A stretch of DNA of 64,000 nt from Pseudobacter ginsenosidimutans (GCF_007970185.1 NZ_CP042431.1:2480001-2544000); one strand, 5' to 3'; positions 26,877-35,371 are shown, counted from the stretch's first letter. Made by a program: numbers and translations. Notes: generated by a model from the letters alone, not told the origin.

Positions 26877-29402
26877 ATGGGTATACGTAAAATTATTTCG
26901 GGGCTACTCCTGGCATGTTTGATCACCGGGAGTAGCCTTTCGGTGCAGGCGCAGCAATCATGGTTCATCGATGGCTATCATGGTGGCATCTGGGGTCATT
27001 ACCCCAAAGGGTATACGAATTTCATTATCGGCCAGCTTCAGCAGCATCCTGCCTGGAAGATCAACCTGGAAATTGAACCCGTCACCTGGGATGCAGTGAG
27101 AGCTGATGATACAGCTGCCTACCGGAAATTGAGATCGATGATCGCAGCCGGTGATCGCATTGAATACGTGAACCCGGGATTTGGGCAAAGCTATTTGTTC
27201 ATGGGTTCCGGCGAAAGCATGATCAGGCAATTCAGTTATGGCATAAAAAAACTAAGGGAACATTTTCCCGGCATCGGCTTTACTACCTACTCAACTGAAG
27301 AGCCCTGTTTTACCAGCGCCCTGCCGCAGGTGCTGAAGTCGTTCGGTTTTAAATATGCTTCACTGAAGAATCCGAACACCTGTTGGGGTGGCTATACCCG
27401 TGCACATGGCGGAGAGCTCGTAAACTGGATCGGGCCGGATGGCAGCAGCATCCTTACCGTTCCGAGATATGCCACAGAGGAACTGGTGAAAGGATCAACC
27501 TGGCAAACCACTGCCTGGAACAGTGGCAGGGATTATGTTCAATCAGCCCTGCAATATGGTGTGAAGCATCCTGTAGGAATGTGTTTGCAGGATGCAGGCT
27601 GGAAGAATGGACCCTGGATCGGCAATAAAAATGGAATTCAGTACACCACCTGGAAAGAATATTTTGAAAAGATTGCCGACCATTCGCTGGCAACCAACTG
27701 GAAGGTATCGCAGGAAGATATCCTGGTGAGCCTTGTTTGGGGATCGCAGGTATTGCAACGCATCGCGCAACAGGTGCGGAGCGCGGAAGACAAGCTGGTG
27801 GCCACTGAGAAGCTGGCAAGTATGGCGGCGGTCAGGTCAGGTTTCGCATGGCCGCAGTCAGCTTTCGATCAGGCATGGGAAAATCTCTTGTTGGCGCAGC
27901 ACCACGATTGCTGGATCGTTCCTTACAATGGCGATCACGGGGATACATGGGCAGACAAAGTACGTAACTGGACAATGGTAACTGAAAATATCTGCGACAG
28001 CATCAGCACAGCAGCCAGGAAAGCGCTCACCAGCGCTGCTTCCAACAGTATCGCTGTTTTCAATACAACTGCCATCCACCGGCAGGAACTGATCAGTGTT
28101 TCTGCTGAGGAAGATTCGAAGGCCCTTGCTGTTCAGTCAGGCAAACAATTACTGCCCGTGCAATGGGCCACCAACGAAAAAAATGGAAAGAAGGAATTGC
28201 TGTTCAAAGCCTCGGTGCCTGCGGCTGGTGCACAGACCTGGCAATTCTCAAACAGAAAACCTGATCATCTAAAAGGAGCATCGGCTGAACAACGTGATGG
28301 GGTAATAGTACTGGAGACTGATCTCTATCGCCTGACCATCGATCCCAAAGCCGGAGGCGCTATCAGCAGCCTGATCAGCAAACAATGGCAGCAGAAAGAA
28401 TGGATCGCTGAGGGTTCACCATCTTTCAATACCCTGCAAGGGAATTTTTATGATGATGGAGGCCAGCTCAGTACTGCATCGCGGCCAGCAACAGTGACCA
28501 TCATCGAGAATGGCCCGCTGCGCGTGAAGGTAAAGATCAGTGGAACTATTGCAGGACAGGCTTTTCATCAAACCATCACTCTCATGCAGGGCGAACCACG
28601 CATCGATTGCGCCTTGAAGATCCTCTGGCAAAAAAATATTGCAATAGGCAGCAATTACAAACAGCAGGATTATAAAGCAGAAGAATACCGGAAAGCATTT
28701 TATGACGATAGTCAGAAACTATTGTTGTCATTCCCTGTGAACCTTTCCTCACAAACCATTCACAAGAATGCGCCCTTTGATGTTACAGCCAGCCGGCTCG
28801 ATCATACATACTTCAACAGGTGGGACAGTATCAGGAATAATGTAATACTGCACTGGATTGATATCGCAGACGAAAAAGAGAAATATGGAATAGCGCTCTT
28901 CACGGATCATACCGGCGCTTATGTACATGGCAACAATCATCCACCCGGACTTGTGGTGCAATATTCCGGCAGGGGATTATGGGGTAGGGATTATACCGTA
29001 AACGGTCCAACTAGTATCAACTATTCATTGTTGCCGCATAAAGGTTTATGGGAGCAGGCACAGCTTGAAGCGGAAAGAGTGAAGCTGGCCGAACCATTGC
29101 TGGCAAGTGCCGGCTCTGCTGAGTTGAAACATTTTCTGCATGTAAGCAAACCCGGATGGGAGCTCAGTTCCATGACCATACACGGAAAGGACCTGTTGAT
29201 GCGCTTCTACAATGCTGCAGCTTCAGATTCCACGGCAACAGTATATTTATCTGTACCTGTAAAACATGTAACATTGGAAAACCTGGATGGATCGATCCTC
29301 AAAACAATTCAAACAAAAAATGCAAAAAATGGAACCATTTTTACAGTGTCCGCTCCACGTTTTGGCATTCGCACCATAAGGTTGCATAACCTGGTTAAAT
29401 AG
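26877..29402 (+). CDS. GH38-like alpha-mannosidase homologue with altered N-terminal metal motif
   Basis: The 841-residue protein has a signal peptide (LSVQAQ) and a GH38-type plan. It has an N-terminal alpha/beta barrel, a helical part containing AQHHD (His342-His343-Asp344, as in alpha-mannosidases) and C-terminal beta-sandwich domains (VLETDLYRLTIDPKAGGAISSL). The canonical family start H-x-D, two of the zinc ligands, is not seen. The equivalent region reads IDGYHGGIWGHYP, and the region where the nucleophile Asp is expected reads VNPGFGQSY. It may belong to a divergent subfamily with a different metal site or linkage. It lies between the SGNH gene and the second GH92. Confidence 0.72.
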   Translation: MGIRKIISGLLLACLITGSSLSVQAQQSWFIDGYHGGIWGHYPKGYTNFIIGQLQQHPAWKINLEIEPVTWDAVRADDTAAYRKLRSMIAAGDRIEYVNPGFGQSYLFMGSGESMIRQFSYGIKKLREHFPGIGFTTYSTEEPCFTSALPQVLKSFGFKYASLKNPNTCWGGYTRAHGGELVNWIGPDGSSILTVPRYATEELVKGSTWQTTAWNSGRDYVQSALQYGVKHPVGMCLQDAGWKNGPWIGNKNGIQYTTWKEYFEKIADHSLATNWKVSQEDILVSLVWGSQVLQRIAQQVRSAEDKLVATEKLASMAAVRSGFAWPQSAFDQAWENLLLAQHHDCWIVPYNGDHGDTWADKVRNWTMVTENICDSISTAARKALTSAASNSIAVFNTTAIHRQELISVSAEEDSKALAVQSGKQLLPVQWATNEKNGKKELLFKASVPAAGAQTWQFSNRKPDHLKGASAEQRDGVIVLETDLYRLTIDPKAGGAISSLISKQWQQKEWIAEGSPSFNTLQGNFYDDGGQLSTASRPATVTIIENGPLRVKVKISGTIAGQAFHQTITLMQGEPRIDCALKILWQKNIAIGSNYKQQDYKAEEYRKAFYDDSQKLLLSFPVNLSSQTIHKNAPFDVTASRLDHTYFNRWDSIRNNVILHWIDIADEKEKYGIALFTDHTGAYVHGNNHPPGLVVQYSGRGLWGRDYTVNGPTSINYSLLPHKGLWEQAQLEAERVKLAEPLLASAGSAELKHFLHVSKPGWELSSMTIHGKDLLMRFYNAAASDSTATVYLSVPVKHVTLENLDGSILKTIQTKNAKNGTIFTVSAPRFGIRTIRLHNLVK

Positions 29403-29409
29403 ATCAGAT

Positions 29410-31719
29410 ATGAAAAAGCATGTATTCCTCACTGCAAATATCCTGGCCATGTTCATGGCATCCGCTCAGCAACAACCCGCCGATTATGTGAATCCATTTA
29501 TCGGCGCCAGCACCAGTACCGGTAAGGCTGGCACTTACCATGGACTGGGAAAAACATTTCCCGGCGCTGCCACACCATTCGGAATGGTGCAGCTCAGTCC
29601 GAATACCATCACCGGTGGCGATAACGGATCTGGTTACAGCTATGAACATACTACCATTGAAGGCTTCGCTTTCACACAAATGAGTGGTGTGGGTTGGTAT
29701 GGCGACCTCGGTAATTTTTTGGTGATGCCGGCAACCGGACCGCTGGAAACAGCAGCAGGTAAAGAAGATACGCCTCATAAAGGCGGCTATCGGTCTGTCT
29801 ACGATAAAGCAAGTGAAAAAGCATCCGCCGGTTATTACAGTGTACAACTCACAAAACACAATATCAAAGCTGAACTGACAGCCGCTCCGCACAGCGGCAT
29901 CCTGCGTTTTACTTTTCCTGCCCACCAGCAATCCCGCATCCAGATCGATCTGGCCCGCAGAGTAGGAGGCACGTCCACTCTGCAATATGTAAAAGTAGTG
30001 GATGATCATACCATTGAAGGCTGGATGCAATGTACGCCCGATGGTGGAGGCTGGGGTAACGGTGACGGCAAAGCGAATTACACAATTCATTTCTATGCGC
30101 AGTTCAGTAAGCCATTGAAGAAAGTGGGTATATGGAGCGCCAATATTCCTGACGGGTTGCCTCGCAAACGCGAGAACATTGAAAGTGATGATTACCAGCA
30201 AAGGATTGCGAACGCTGATGTCTTCACCGGATTGAAAGAAAAAAAAGGAAAACATCTCGGCTTCTACACCGAGTTTGCCACCAGTGAAGGAGAGCAGGTG
30301 CTGATGAAGGCCGGCATTTCGCTGGTGAGTATTGCAGGTGCAAAAAAGAACCTGCAGGCAGAGATAAAAGACTGGAACTTCGATCAGGTACGAAAAGCAG
30401 CCAATGAATTATGGAATGATGCGCTTGGTAAACTAATTGTGGAAGGAGGGGATGAAGAAAAAAAGACAGTCTTCTATACTGCTCTTTATCATACCATGAT
30501 CGATCCCCGCGCCATGGCCGATGTAGATGGGCAATATCCGGGCGGCGATCACCGGGCACATACTACCAAACAATTCACCAAGCGCACCGTGTTCAGCGGC
30601 TGGGATGTATTCAGGAGCCAGATGCCGTTGCAAACCATCATCAATCCCGTTGTGGTGAATGATATGGTGAACTCTTTGGTGGAGCTGGCGGATCAGACCA
30701 ATAACAAATATTTCGAGCGTTGGGAATTCTTCAACGCTTACAGTGGTTGCATGCTGGGTAATCCTGCCATATCAATGATCACAGATGCTTATGCAAAGGG
30801 CATCCGGAATTTCAATGTGCCCAAAGCACTCACCTACGCCATCAACTCCTCCGAGAAATTCGGTAATGGAGAAAAAGGATATACGCCCGGCGGTTTGTCT
30901 GTTTCCCACACTTTGGAATACGCCTATACTGAATGGGCAACCGCAAAACTGGCCGGATTCCTGGGTAACAGGGAAGCTGAAAAAAAATACAGGCTGCGTA
31001 GTCAGTCTTACCGGAATATTTTCGACAGCAGCAAACAATGGTTCCGTCCAAGGAAGGAAGATGGCAGCTGGGAGCCCTGGCCGGAAGAAGGCAGGCTGAA
31101 AGAATGGTATGGCTGTATGGAAGCCAATCTTTATCAACAGGGATGGTTCGTTCCTCATGATGTCCCCGGCATGATTGCCTTGATGGGAGGGAAAGACAAA
31201 GTGCTGGCAGACCTTGATAATTTCTTTGAGAATGTGCCGGAGAATATGATGTGGAACAACTGTTACAATCATGCAAATGAACCAGTGCATCATGTACCCT
31301 TTCTCTACAACAGGCTCGGTGCGCCATGGCTCACACAAAAATGGACACGTGCGATCTGTAGCAGGGCCTATAAGAATTCTGTGGAAGGATTGGTGGGTAA
31401 TGAAGATGTGGGACAGATGTCTGCCTGGTACGTGCTGGCCGCCAGTGGCCTGCATCCCGTTTGTCCGGGCGATACCAGGTATGAGATCACCAGTCCTGTT
31501 TTCAATACCATTCGTTTCAAACTCGATCCCCGATATGCCAGTGGTAAAACCTTTACCATCATCGCTAAAAACAATTCACCGGAGAACCTGTACATCCAGC
31601 GTGCCAGCCTTAACGGAAATCCCTATACGAAATCTTATATCGATCATAAGGATCTTACCGCCGGAGGCACGCTTCAGTTGGAAATGGGGCCTGCTCCCAA
31701 TCCCGCATGGGGCAAATAG
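29410..31719 (+). CDS. GH92 exo-alpha-mannosidase (second copy)
   Basis: The 769-residue protein has a signal peptide (MKKHVFLTANILAMFMASAQ). Family 92 motifs follow: DYVNPFIGAST, GKTFPGAATPFGMVQLSP, FTQMSGVGWYGDLG in the beta-sandwich and GNEDVGQMSAWYVLAASGL in the catalytic barrel. It differs widely from the GH92 at 9027, so the two probably cleave different alpha-mannosyl linkages. It is the last enzyme of the long operon, 7 bp after the GH38-like gene. ECF motif copy 4 starts 24 bp after its stop. Confidence 0.95.
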   Translation: MKKHVFLTANILAMFMASAQQQPADYVNPFIGASTSTGKAGTYHGLGKTFPGAATPFGMVQLSPNTITGGDNGSGYSYEHTTIEGFAFTQMSGVGWYGDLGNFLVMPATGPLETAAGKEDTPHKGGYRSVYDKASEKASAGYYSVQLTKHNIKAELTAAPHSGILRFTFPAHQQSRIQIDLARRVGGTSTLQYVKVVDDHTIEGWMQCTPDGGGWGNGDGKANYTIHFYAQFSKPLKKVGIWSANIPDGLPRKRENIESDDYQQRIANADVFTGLKEKKGKHLGFYTEFATSEGEQVLMKAGISLVSIAGAKKNLQAEIKDWNFDQVRKAANELWNDALGKLIVEGGDEEKKTVFYTALYHTMIDPRAMADVDGQYPGGDHRAHTTKQFTKRTVFSGWDVFRSQMPLQTIINPVVVNDMVNSLVELADQTNNKYFERWEFFNAYSGCMLGNPAISMITDAYAKGIRNFNVPKALTYAINSSEKFGNGEKGYTPGGLSVSHTLEYAYTEWATAKLAGFLGNREAEKKYRLRSQSYRNIFDSSKQWFRPRKEDGSWEPWPEEGRLKEWYGCMEANLYQQGWFVPHDVPGMIALMGGKDKVLADLDNFFENVPENMMWNNCYNHANEPVHHVPFLYNRLGAPWLTQKWTRAICSRAYKNSVEGLVGNEDVGQMSAWYVLAASGLHPVCPGDTRYEITSPVFNTIRFKLDPRYASGKTFTIIAKNNSPENLYIQRASLNGNPYTKSYIDHKDLTAGGTLQLEMGPAPNPAWGK

Positions 31720-31743
31720 TTATACGGTATGCGGGTAAGGGAA

Positions 31744-31771
31744 TAGCGGCTTCAACAGGTAGAAGTGACAT
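31744..31771 (+). promoter_or_regulatory. ECF-type promoter motif, copy 4
   Basis: TAGCGG at 31744-31749, 15 bp, GTGACAT at 31765-31771, between the second GH92 and the ROK gene. The first ROK ATG (31779) lies only 7 bp after the motif; the second (31794) lies 22 bp after it. Confidence 0.7.
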
Positions 31772-31778
31772 TAAGGAT

Positions 31779-32672
31779 ATGAACAATTCACTCATGGCCG
31801 GTGTGGACATCGGAGGATCGCATATCACGGCGGCCCTGTTGGATACGGCAACCGGCGCTATCGTTCCTGAAACCTGGCAAAGGAACTCCGTACCTGCTGC
31901 CGGCACTGTTGAAGAGATCATCGATGCCTGGAGCGCTGTGATCAGGGCAAGCTATGCAAGGCAATCAACTCCTGTCCGCATAGGTATTGCAATGCCCGGT
32001 CCTTTCGATTATGAAGAAGGTATTTGTTATATCCGCGGCCAGCAGAAGTACGAAGCGCTCTATGGTCTCAACATCAAAGAATTGCTGGCAGAACGTTTAG
32101 GTTGTTCAAAAGATAAGATCCGGCTAACCAATGATGCTGCTTGTTTTTTGCAGGGCGAAGTTTTTGCCGGCGCAGCAAAGGGCCATGCAGCAGTGATTGG
32201 GCTTACGCTGGGCACAGGACTTGGCTCAGCTACTTTCTTTCAACATCATGTTGAGGATGCTGCCTGGTGGAATGCTCCATTCAAAGAGAGTATTGCAGAA
32301 GATTATTTATCGTCCCGCTGGTTCGTACACCGATATCAGCTACTCACTTCGCATTCCGTTCCGAATGTACAGCAGTTGCTGAACACTGGCGATGAAAAGA
32401 ATATCCGGTATGTTTTTGATGAATTTGGTGTTAACCTGGGTACATTTCTTCAGCAAAGGTTGCGGGAGCAGCCGGCTGAACTGATCATAATCGGTGGCAA
32501 TATTGCCCAGGCATTTTCGCTGTTTGAGAAAACCCTGCATGATACTTTACGGATCTCTGGTATTCAAACGCCCGTAAAGCAGGCGATACTCGGAGAACAG
32601 GCAGCGCTCATTGGCGCGGCTACTGCCGGCCTGGAAGGAAAGTTCAACCCACATGAAAAATATCACTATTAA
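31779..32672 (+). CDS. ROK-family sugar kinase (or ROK regulator-like protein)
   Basis: The protein of about 297 residues has the ROK ATPase fold: phosphate-1 loop AGVDIGGSH, LTNDAACFLQGEV, phosphate-2 loop TLGTGLGS and adenosine region IIIGGNIAQAF. It has no DNA-binding N-terminus, so it is probably a hexokinase acting on released mannose or a related sugar. The CxCGxxGC zinc motif typical of many ROK kinases is missing. ATG 31794 (MAGVDIGG) is also a credible start and would leave a normal leader after motif copy 4. Its end overlaps lacI by 20 bp, which indicates translational coupling. Confidence 0.85.
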   Translation: MNNSLMAGVDIGGSHITAALLDTATGAIVPETWQRNSVPAAGTVEEIIDAWSAVIRASYARQSTPVRIGIAMPGPFDYEEGICYIRGQQKYEALYGLNIKELLAERLGCSKDKIRLTNDAACFLQGEVFAGAAKGHAAVIGLTLGTGLGSATFFQHHVEDAAWWNAPFKESIAEDYLSSRWFVHRYQLLTSHSVPNVQQLLNTGDEKNIRYVFDEFGVNLGTFLQQRLREQPAELIIIGGNIAQAFSLFEKTLHDTLRISGIQTPVKQAILGEQAALIGAATAGLEGKFNPHEKYHY

Positions 32673-33678
32673 AGATATCGCCCTCAAAGCCGGTGTAGCT
32701 CCTTCCACCGTTTCTGCTGTGCTCAACGGGAAGACCCGGGAGAGCCGCATCAGTGAGCAACTGGCCAGCAGGGTGCGCGGCATCGCGGCCGATATGGGCT
32801 ATCAACCCAATCAAACCGCGGTTGCCCTTCGTACAGGTAAGACACGTGTGCTGGGATTGATCGTGGAAGATATTTCGAATGTGTTCTTTGCATCACTCGC
32901 CAAGATCATAGAAGAGGAAGCTGATTCCATCGGATACAAAGTGCTTTATTGCAGTACTGAGAATAATGAAGAAAAAGCCCGCGAACGAATACGCATGCTC
33001 AGCCAGCGACAGGTAGACGGATTTCTCATTACACCAACGCCAGGCATGCGTGCTGAGATTGATAGACTCGCCAGCCAGCATAAACCACTCGTGCTGATGG
33101 ACCGCTACTTTCCCGGTCTGTCTGTTCCGCATGTGGTAGTAGACAATTACGACGGTACGCAAATGGCCATGCAACACCTGCTGGAAAAAAGATATCGCCG
33201 CATCGCTTTCGTTACTATACTGCTGGACCAGGTGCAGATGCACCAACGCAGACAGGCGTATGAGGATAGTCTCCGCGTGGCAGGGATTCCTGTGGAAGAA
33301 AACCTTGTGCTGCAACTTCCCTATCACTGCAAACCCGAAGAATCCGTTCAGCAGATCCGTGAATTCATCAGCGAGAATCAGGGGCTGGACGCAATTTTTT
33401 TTGCCACCAACTATGTAGGCGTGTATGGGCTGGAAGCCATCAAAGACCTGGGACTTTCCATTCCAGGTCAACTGGCTGTTATCTGTTTCGACGATCACGA
33501 TATTTTCCGCCTTTATTCACCCGCCATTACCATTGTGAAACAACCGGTGGCCCTGATTGCACAAACCGCTATGCAGTTACTGATCAGGCAGTTTGAGAAA
33601 GGCGCCGGAACGCCCCGGTCTTCGGGCAGCTTCCAGGTTTTGCAGCCTGCTCAACTGGTGATCAGGGCATCGACATAA
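32653..33678 (+). CDS. LacI-family transcriptional regulator
   Basis: The 341-residue protein opens with the LacI helix-turn-helix (ITIKDIALKAGVAPSTVSAVLNGK) and the hinge helix (YQPNQTAVALRTGKT). A periplasmic-binding-protein-like sensor domain follows (LGLIVEDISNVFFASL, LMDRYFPGLSVPHVVVDN, VICFDDHDIFRLY). ATG 32653 is chosen because the HTH begins there. Co-transcription with the ROK kinase suggests that it senses a sugar or sugar phosphate from this pathway. No clear palindromic LacI operator was found in the locus, so its targets are unknown. Confidence 0.92.
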   Translation: MKNITIKDIALKAGVAPSTVSAVLNGKTRESRISEQLASRVRGIAADMGYQPNQTAVALRTGKTRVLGLIVEDISNVFFASLAKIIEEEADSIGYKVLYCSTENNEEKARERIRMLSQRQVDGFLITPTPGMRAEIDRLASQHKPLVLMDRYFPGLSVPHVVVDNYDGTQMAMQHLLEKRYRRIAFVTILLDQVQMHQRRQAYEDSLRVAGIPVEENLVLQLPYHCKPEESVQQIREFISENQGLDAIFFATNYVGVYGLEAIKDLGLSIPGQLAVICFDDHDIFRLYSPAITIVKQPVALIAQTAMQLLIRQFEKGAGTPRSSGSFQVLQPAQLVIRAST

Positions 33679-33705
33679 AAAAAGAAAAAATATTTTTCAC
33701 AGGGA

Positions 33706-33733
33706 TAGCGGTGGCCGCCGTTCCAGGTGACAT
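33706..33733 (+). promoter_or_regulatory. ECF-type promoter motif, copy 5 (sigma operon)
   Basis: TAGCGG at 33706-33711, 15 bp, GTGACAT at 33727-33733, 18 bp before the ATG of the 75-aa gene that precedes the ECF sigma gene. Its presence here predicts that the sigma factor activates its own operon. Confidence 0.75.
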
Positions 33734-33751
33734 TAAACATAATGAGCTATT

Positions 33752-33979
33752 ATGGAAGCGAAAACGCTAAGTCAGGTAACTGATGTTACACAGCCAGATT
33801 GGCTCACAGGCGAGGAATACCTGTTGTTTGAAGAGTGGTACCATGGGTGCGAAAGCAATTCCGGATTGTTACAGCAATTGAGCGGAGCTGAGTTGCTGGC
33901 CATGAAGCAACAACAGTTTCAGTTTATCACAGAAAGACTGAATCCGAAGAAAAATAAACTTGTCCTGGTCGTTGTTTGA
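33752..33979 (+). CDS. Small protein resembling the isolated N-terminal domain of FecR
   Basis: This 75-residue soluble protein has no membrane segment or signal peptide. Its core compares with the cytoplasmic domain of the FecR at 7952. Both have an acidic helix ending in E(E/L)..WY or D-Q-WY, then 32-33 residues, then an F..I..R(L/I) helix end (FQFITERL here, FRSIEQRI in FecR). The rest of FecR (membrane helix, periplasmic domains) is absent. It is the first gene after ECF motif copy 5, and the sigma gene starts 34 bp downstream. It could be a free anti-sigma or pro-sigma modulator. The similarity was judged by eye and is short. Confidence 0.6.
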   Translation: MEAKTLSQVTDVTQPDWLTGEEYLLFEEWYHGCESNSGLLQQLSGAELLAMKQQQFQFITERLNPKKNKLVLVVV

Positions 33980-34013
33980 TATTAATTTAGTTCATACCTA
34001 TAATACGATTTGC

Positions 34014-34586
34014 ATGTCTTGCTTGCCCCAGCACTATGCTAACCTTGATGACTCCCAGCTATTCAGGCTGGTGAAACAGGATGATATTAAAGCGTTCGAA
34101 GCGCTTTATAGTCGTTACTGGAGTGATCTGATCGATGCAGCTTACCGCCGGCTGCAATCCCGCGAGAAAGCTGAAGACATCATACAGGATATTTTCGTTA
34201 GCCTCTATCAGAAGAGACATACACTCGACATAACCGTTTCCCTCGAAGGATACCTCTACCAGTCCCTCCGATACAAAGTCCTGAACATGATCAGGGACGA
34301 ATTGACCCGCACCGCCTGCAAGAAGAAGATTTTTTTTAAGGAGCAATGCAAAAACGATTCGGCTGAATATTGCGATGCAAAAGAATTGAACAACAGGATA
34401 GGGCGTGTGCTGAGCTCATTGCCCGATAAATGCCGTGAAGCATTCCTGCTGAGCAGGGAACAGAACCTCTCCAATAAAGACATCTCCCTTGGGATGAATA
34501 TCTCCGTTAGCACCGTGGAAAAACATATCGGCAAAGCCTTGCGTATCCTGCGGAATAACCTGCGGGATTATTCATTTAATGTTTAA
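34014..34586 (+). CDS. ECF RNA polymerase sigma factor (FecI-like, Bacteroidota type)
   Basis: The 190-residue protein has sigma region 2 (FRLVKQDDIKAFEALYSRYW, EDIIQDIFVSLYQKR) and region 4 with its helix-turn-helix (LPDKCREAFLLSREQNLSN, ISVSTVEKHIGKAL). ATG 34014 starts just before region 2; the frame is open further upstream through the preceding gene's end. It is the only sigma gene in the glycan locus, and its operon carries the same motif as four other units of the locus. It is therefore the best candidate to read that motif, with FecR 7952 as the membrane anti-sigma. Both links are inferred. Confidence 0.92.
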   Translation: MSCLPQHYANLDDSQLFRLVKQDDIKAFEALYSRYWSDLIDAAYRRLQSREKAEDIIQDIFVSLYQKRHTLDITVSLEGYLYQSLRYKVLNMIRDELTRTACKKKIFFKEQCKNDSAEYCDAKELNNRIGRVLSSLPDKCREAFLLSREQNLSNKDISLGMNISVSTVEKHIGKALRILRNNLRDYSFNV

Positions 34587-34692
34587 TGGAAGTAAGGAAG
34601 ACCGATTTGTCTTTCAGATAAACAGCAATCCACAATAGAGTAAATAGCGCTGCTACTACCGGAAAACGTCCCCACACTACTAAAGCCCATAA

Positions 34693-34837
34693 TTTTATAC
34701 CTGATAGGGTATAAAATTACTTAATTCCCTGTTTTTATACCCCATCAGGTATAAAATTTAAAATTTCTAATATTTTATACCTAATTAGGTATAAATAACT
34801 TCAAATTCGCTATCTTTATACCTAAATAGGTATAAAA
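34693..34837 (+). promoter_or_regulatory. Array of four palindromic HipB-type operators
   Basis: Four 24-bp inverted repeats of the form TTTTATACC-N6-GGTATAAAA lie at 34693-34716, 34733-34756, 34773-34796 and 34814-34837. Their start-to-start distances are 40, 40 and 41 bp, about four helical turns. The last base of the fourth is the A of the hipB ATG. They resemble in design the E. coli hip operators (short palindromic half sites around an N8 gap), but with other half sites and an N6 gap. They should mediate tight, cooperative autorepression by the HipB-like protein. Confidence 0.88.
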
Positions 34838-35046
34838 TGACAGCGCTTGCAAAACTGATCAAGGAAAAACGCAAGGCACTTCACCTCACACAATTTGACC
34901 TGTCTCAAAAATCAGGTTTAGGCCTGCGTCTGATCAGGGAAATAGAGCAAGGGAAAACTTCTATGCGTATGGATAAGGTAAACCAGTTACTGGATTTGTT
35001 TGGCATGGAATTGATCGCTGCTCCTAAACAAAGAGTGTATGAGTAA
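34837..35046 (+). CDS. hipB: HipB-like XRE-family antitoxin/repressor
   Basis: The 69-residue protein consists almost wholly of a helix-turn-helix of the XRE/HipB type (LIKEKRKALHLTQFDLSQKS, LGLRLIREIEQGKTSMRMDK). It is the DNA-binding part of a toxin-antitoxin operon and is expected to bind the four palindromes just upstream. Its stop overlaps the start of the next gene by 8 bp (ATGAGTAA), so the three genes are translationally coupled. It lacks any C-terminal extension beyond the HTH. Confidence 0.88.
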   Translation: MTALAKLIKEKRKALHLTQFDLSQKSGLGLRLIREIEQGKTSMRMDKVNQLLDLFGMELIAAPKQRVYE

Positions 35047-35371
35047 AACAGCTCAAATATTTTATCAGGAAAAATTAGCGGGCTTATTGACGGAATCTGA
35101 CAGTGGATACGAGTTCGCTTATGACAGGGAATATCTCGCAGACGCTGCTGCCAGGCCGGTAAGCCTGACATTGCCATTGAGAACTGCTCCTTATCGAAGC
35201 AATACTTTATTTGCTTTTTTTGACGGACTTATTCCTGAAGGATGGTTGCTCGATATTGCCAAAGATCATTGGAAGGTGAACCGCAATGATCGCTTTGAAT
35301 TATTACTACTCACATGCCGGGATGCTATTGGTGCAGTAAGCGTCATTCCCGTTGAAGAAAACGTTGTATAA
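35039..35371 (+). CDS. hipS: HipS-like protein (stand-alone HipA N-terminal subdomain)
   Basis: The 110-residue protein matches only the N-terminal subdomain of HipA kinases: LTLPLRTAPYR, LFAFFDGLIPEGWLL, and NDRFELLLLTCRDAIGAVSV. In HipBST systems this subdomain is a separate gene whose product acts as the antitoxin of the kinase. It has its own start within the end of hipB, and its stop overlaps the next start (TAATG). That makes a broken single hipA less likely than a real split arrangement. Confidence 0.85.
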   Translation: MSKTAQIFYQEKLAGLLTESDSGYEFAYDREYLADAAARPVSLTLPLRTAPYRSNTLFAFFDGLIPEGWLLDIAKDHWKVNRNDRFELLLLTCRDAIGAVSVIPVEENVV

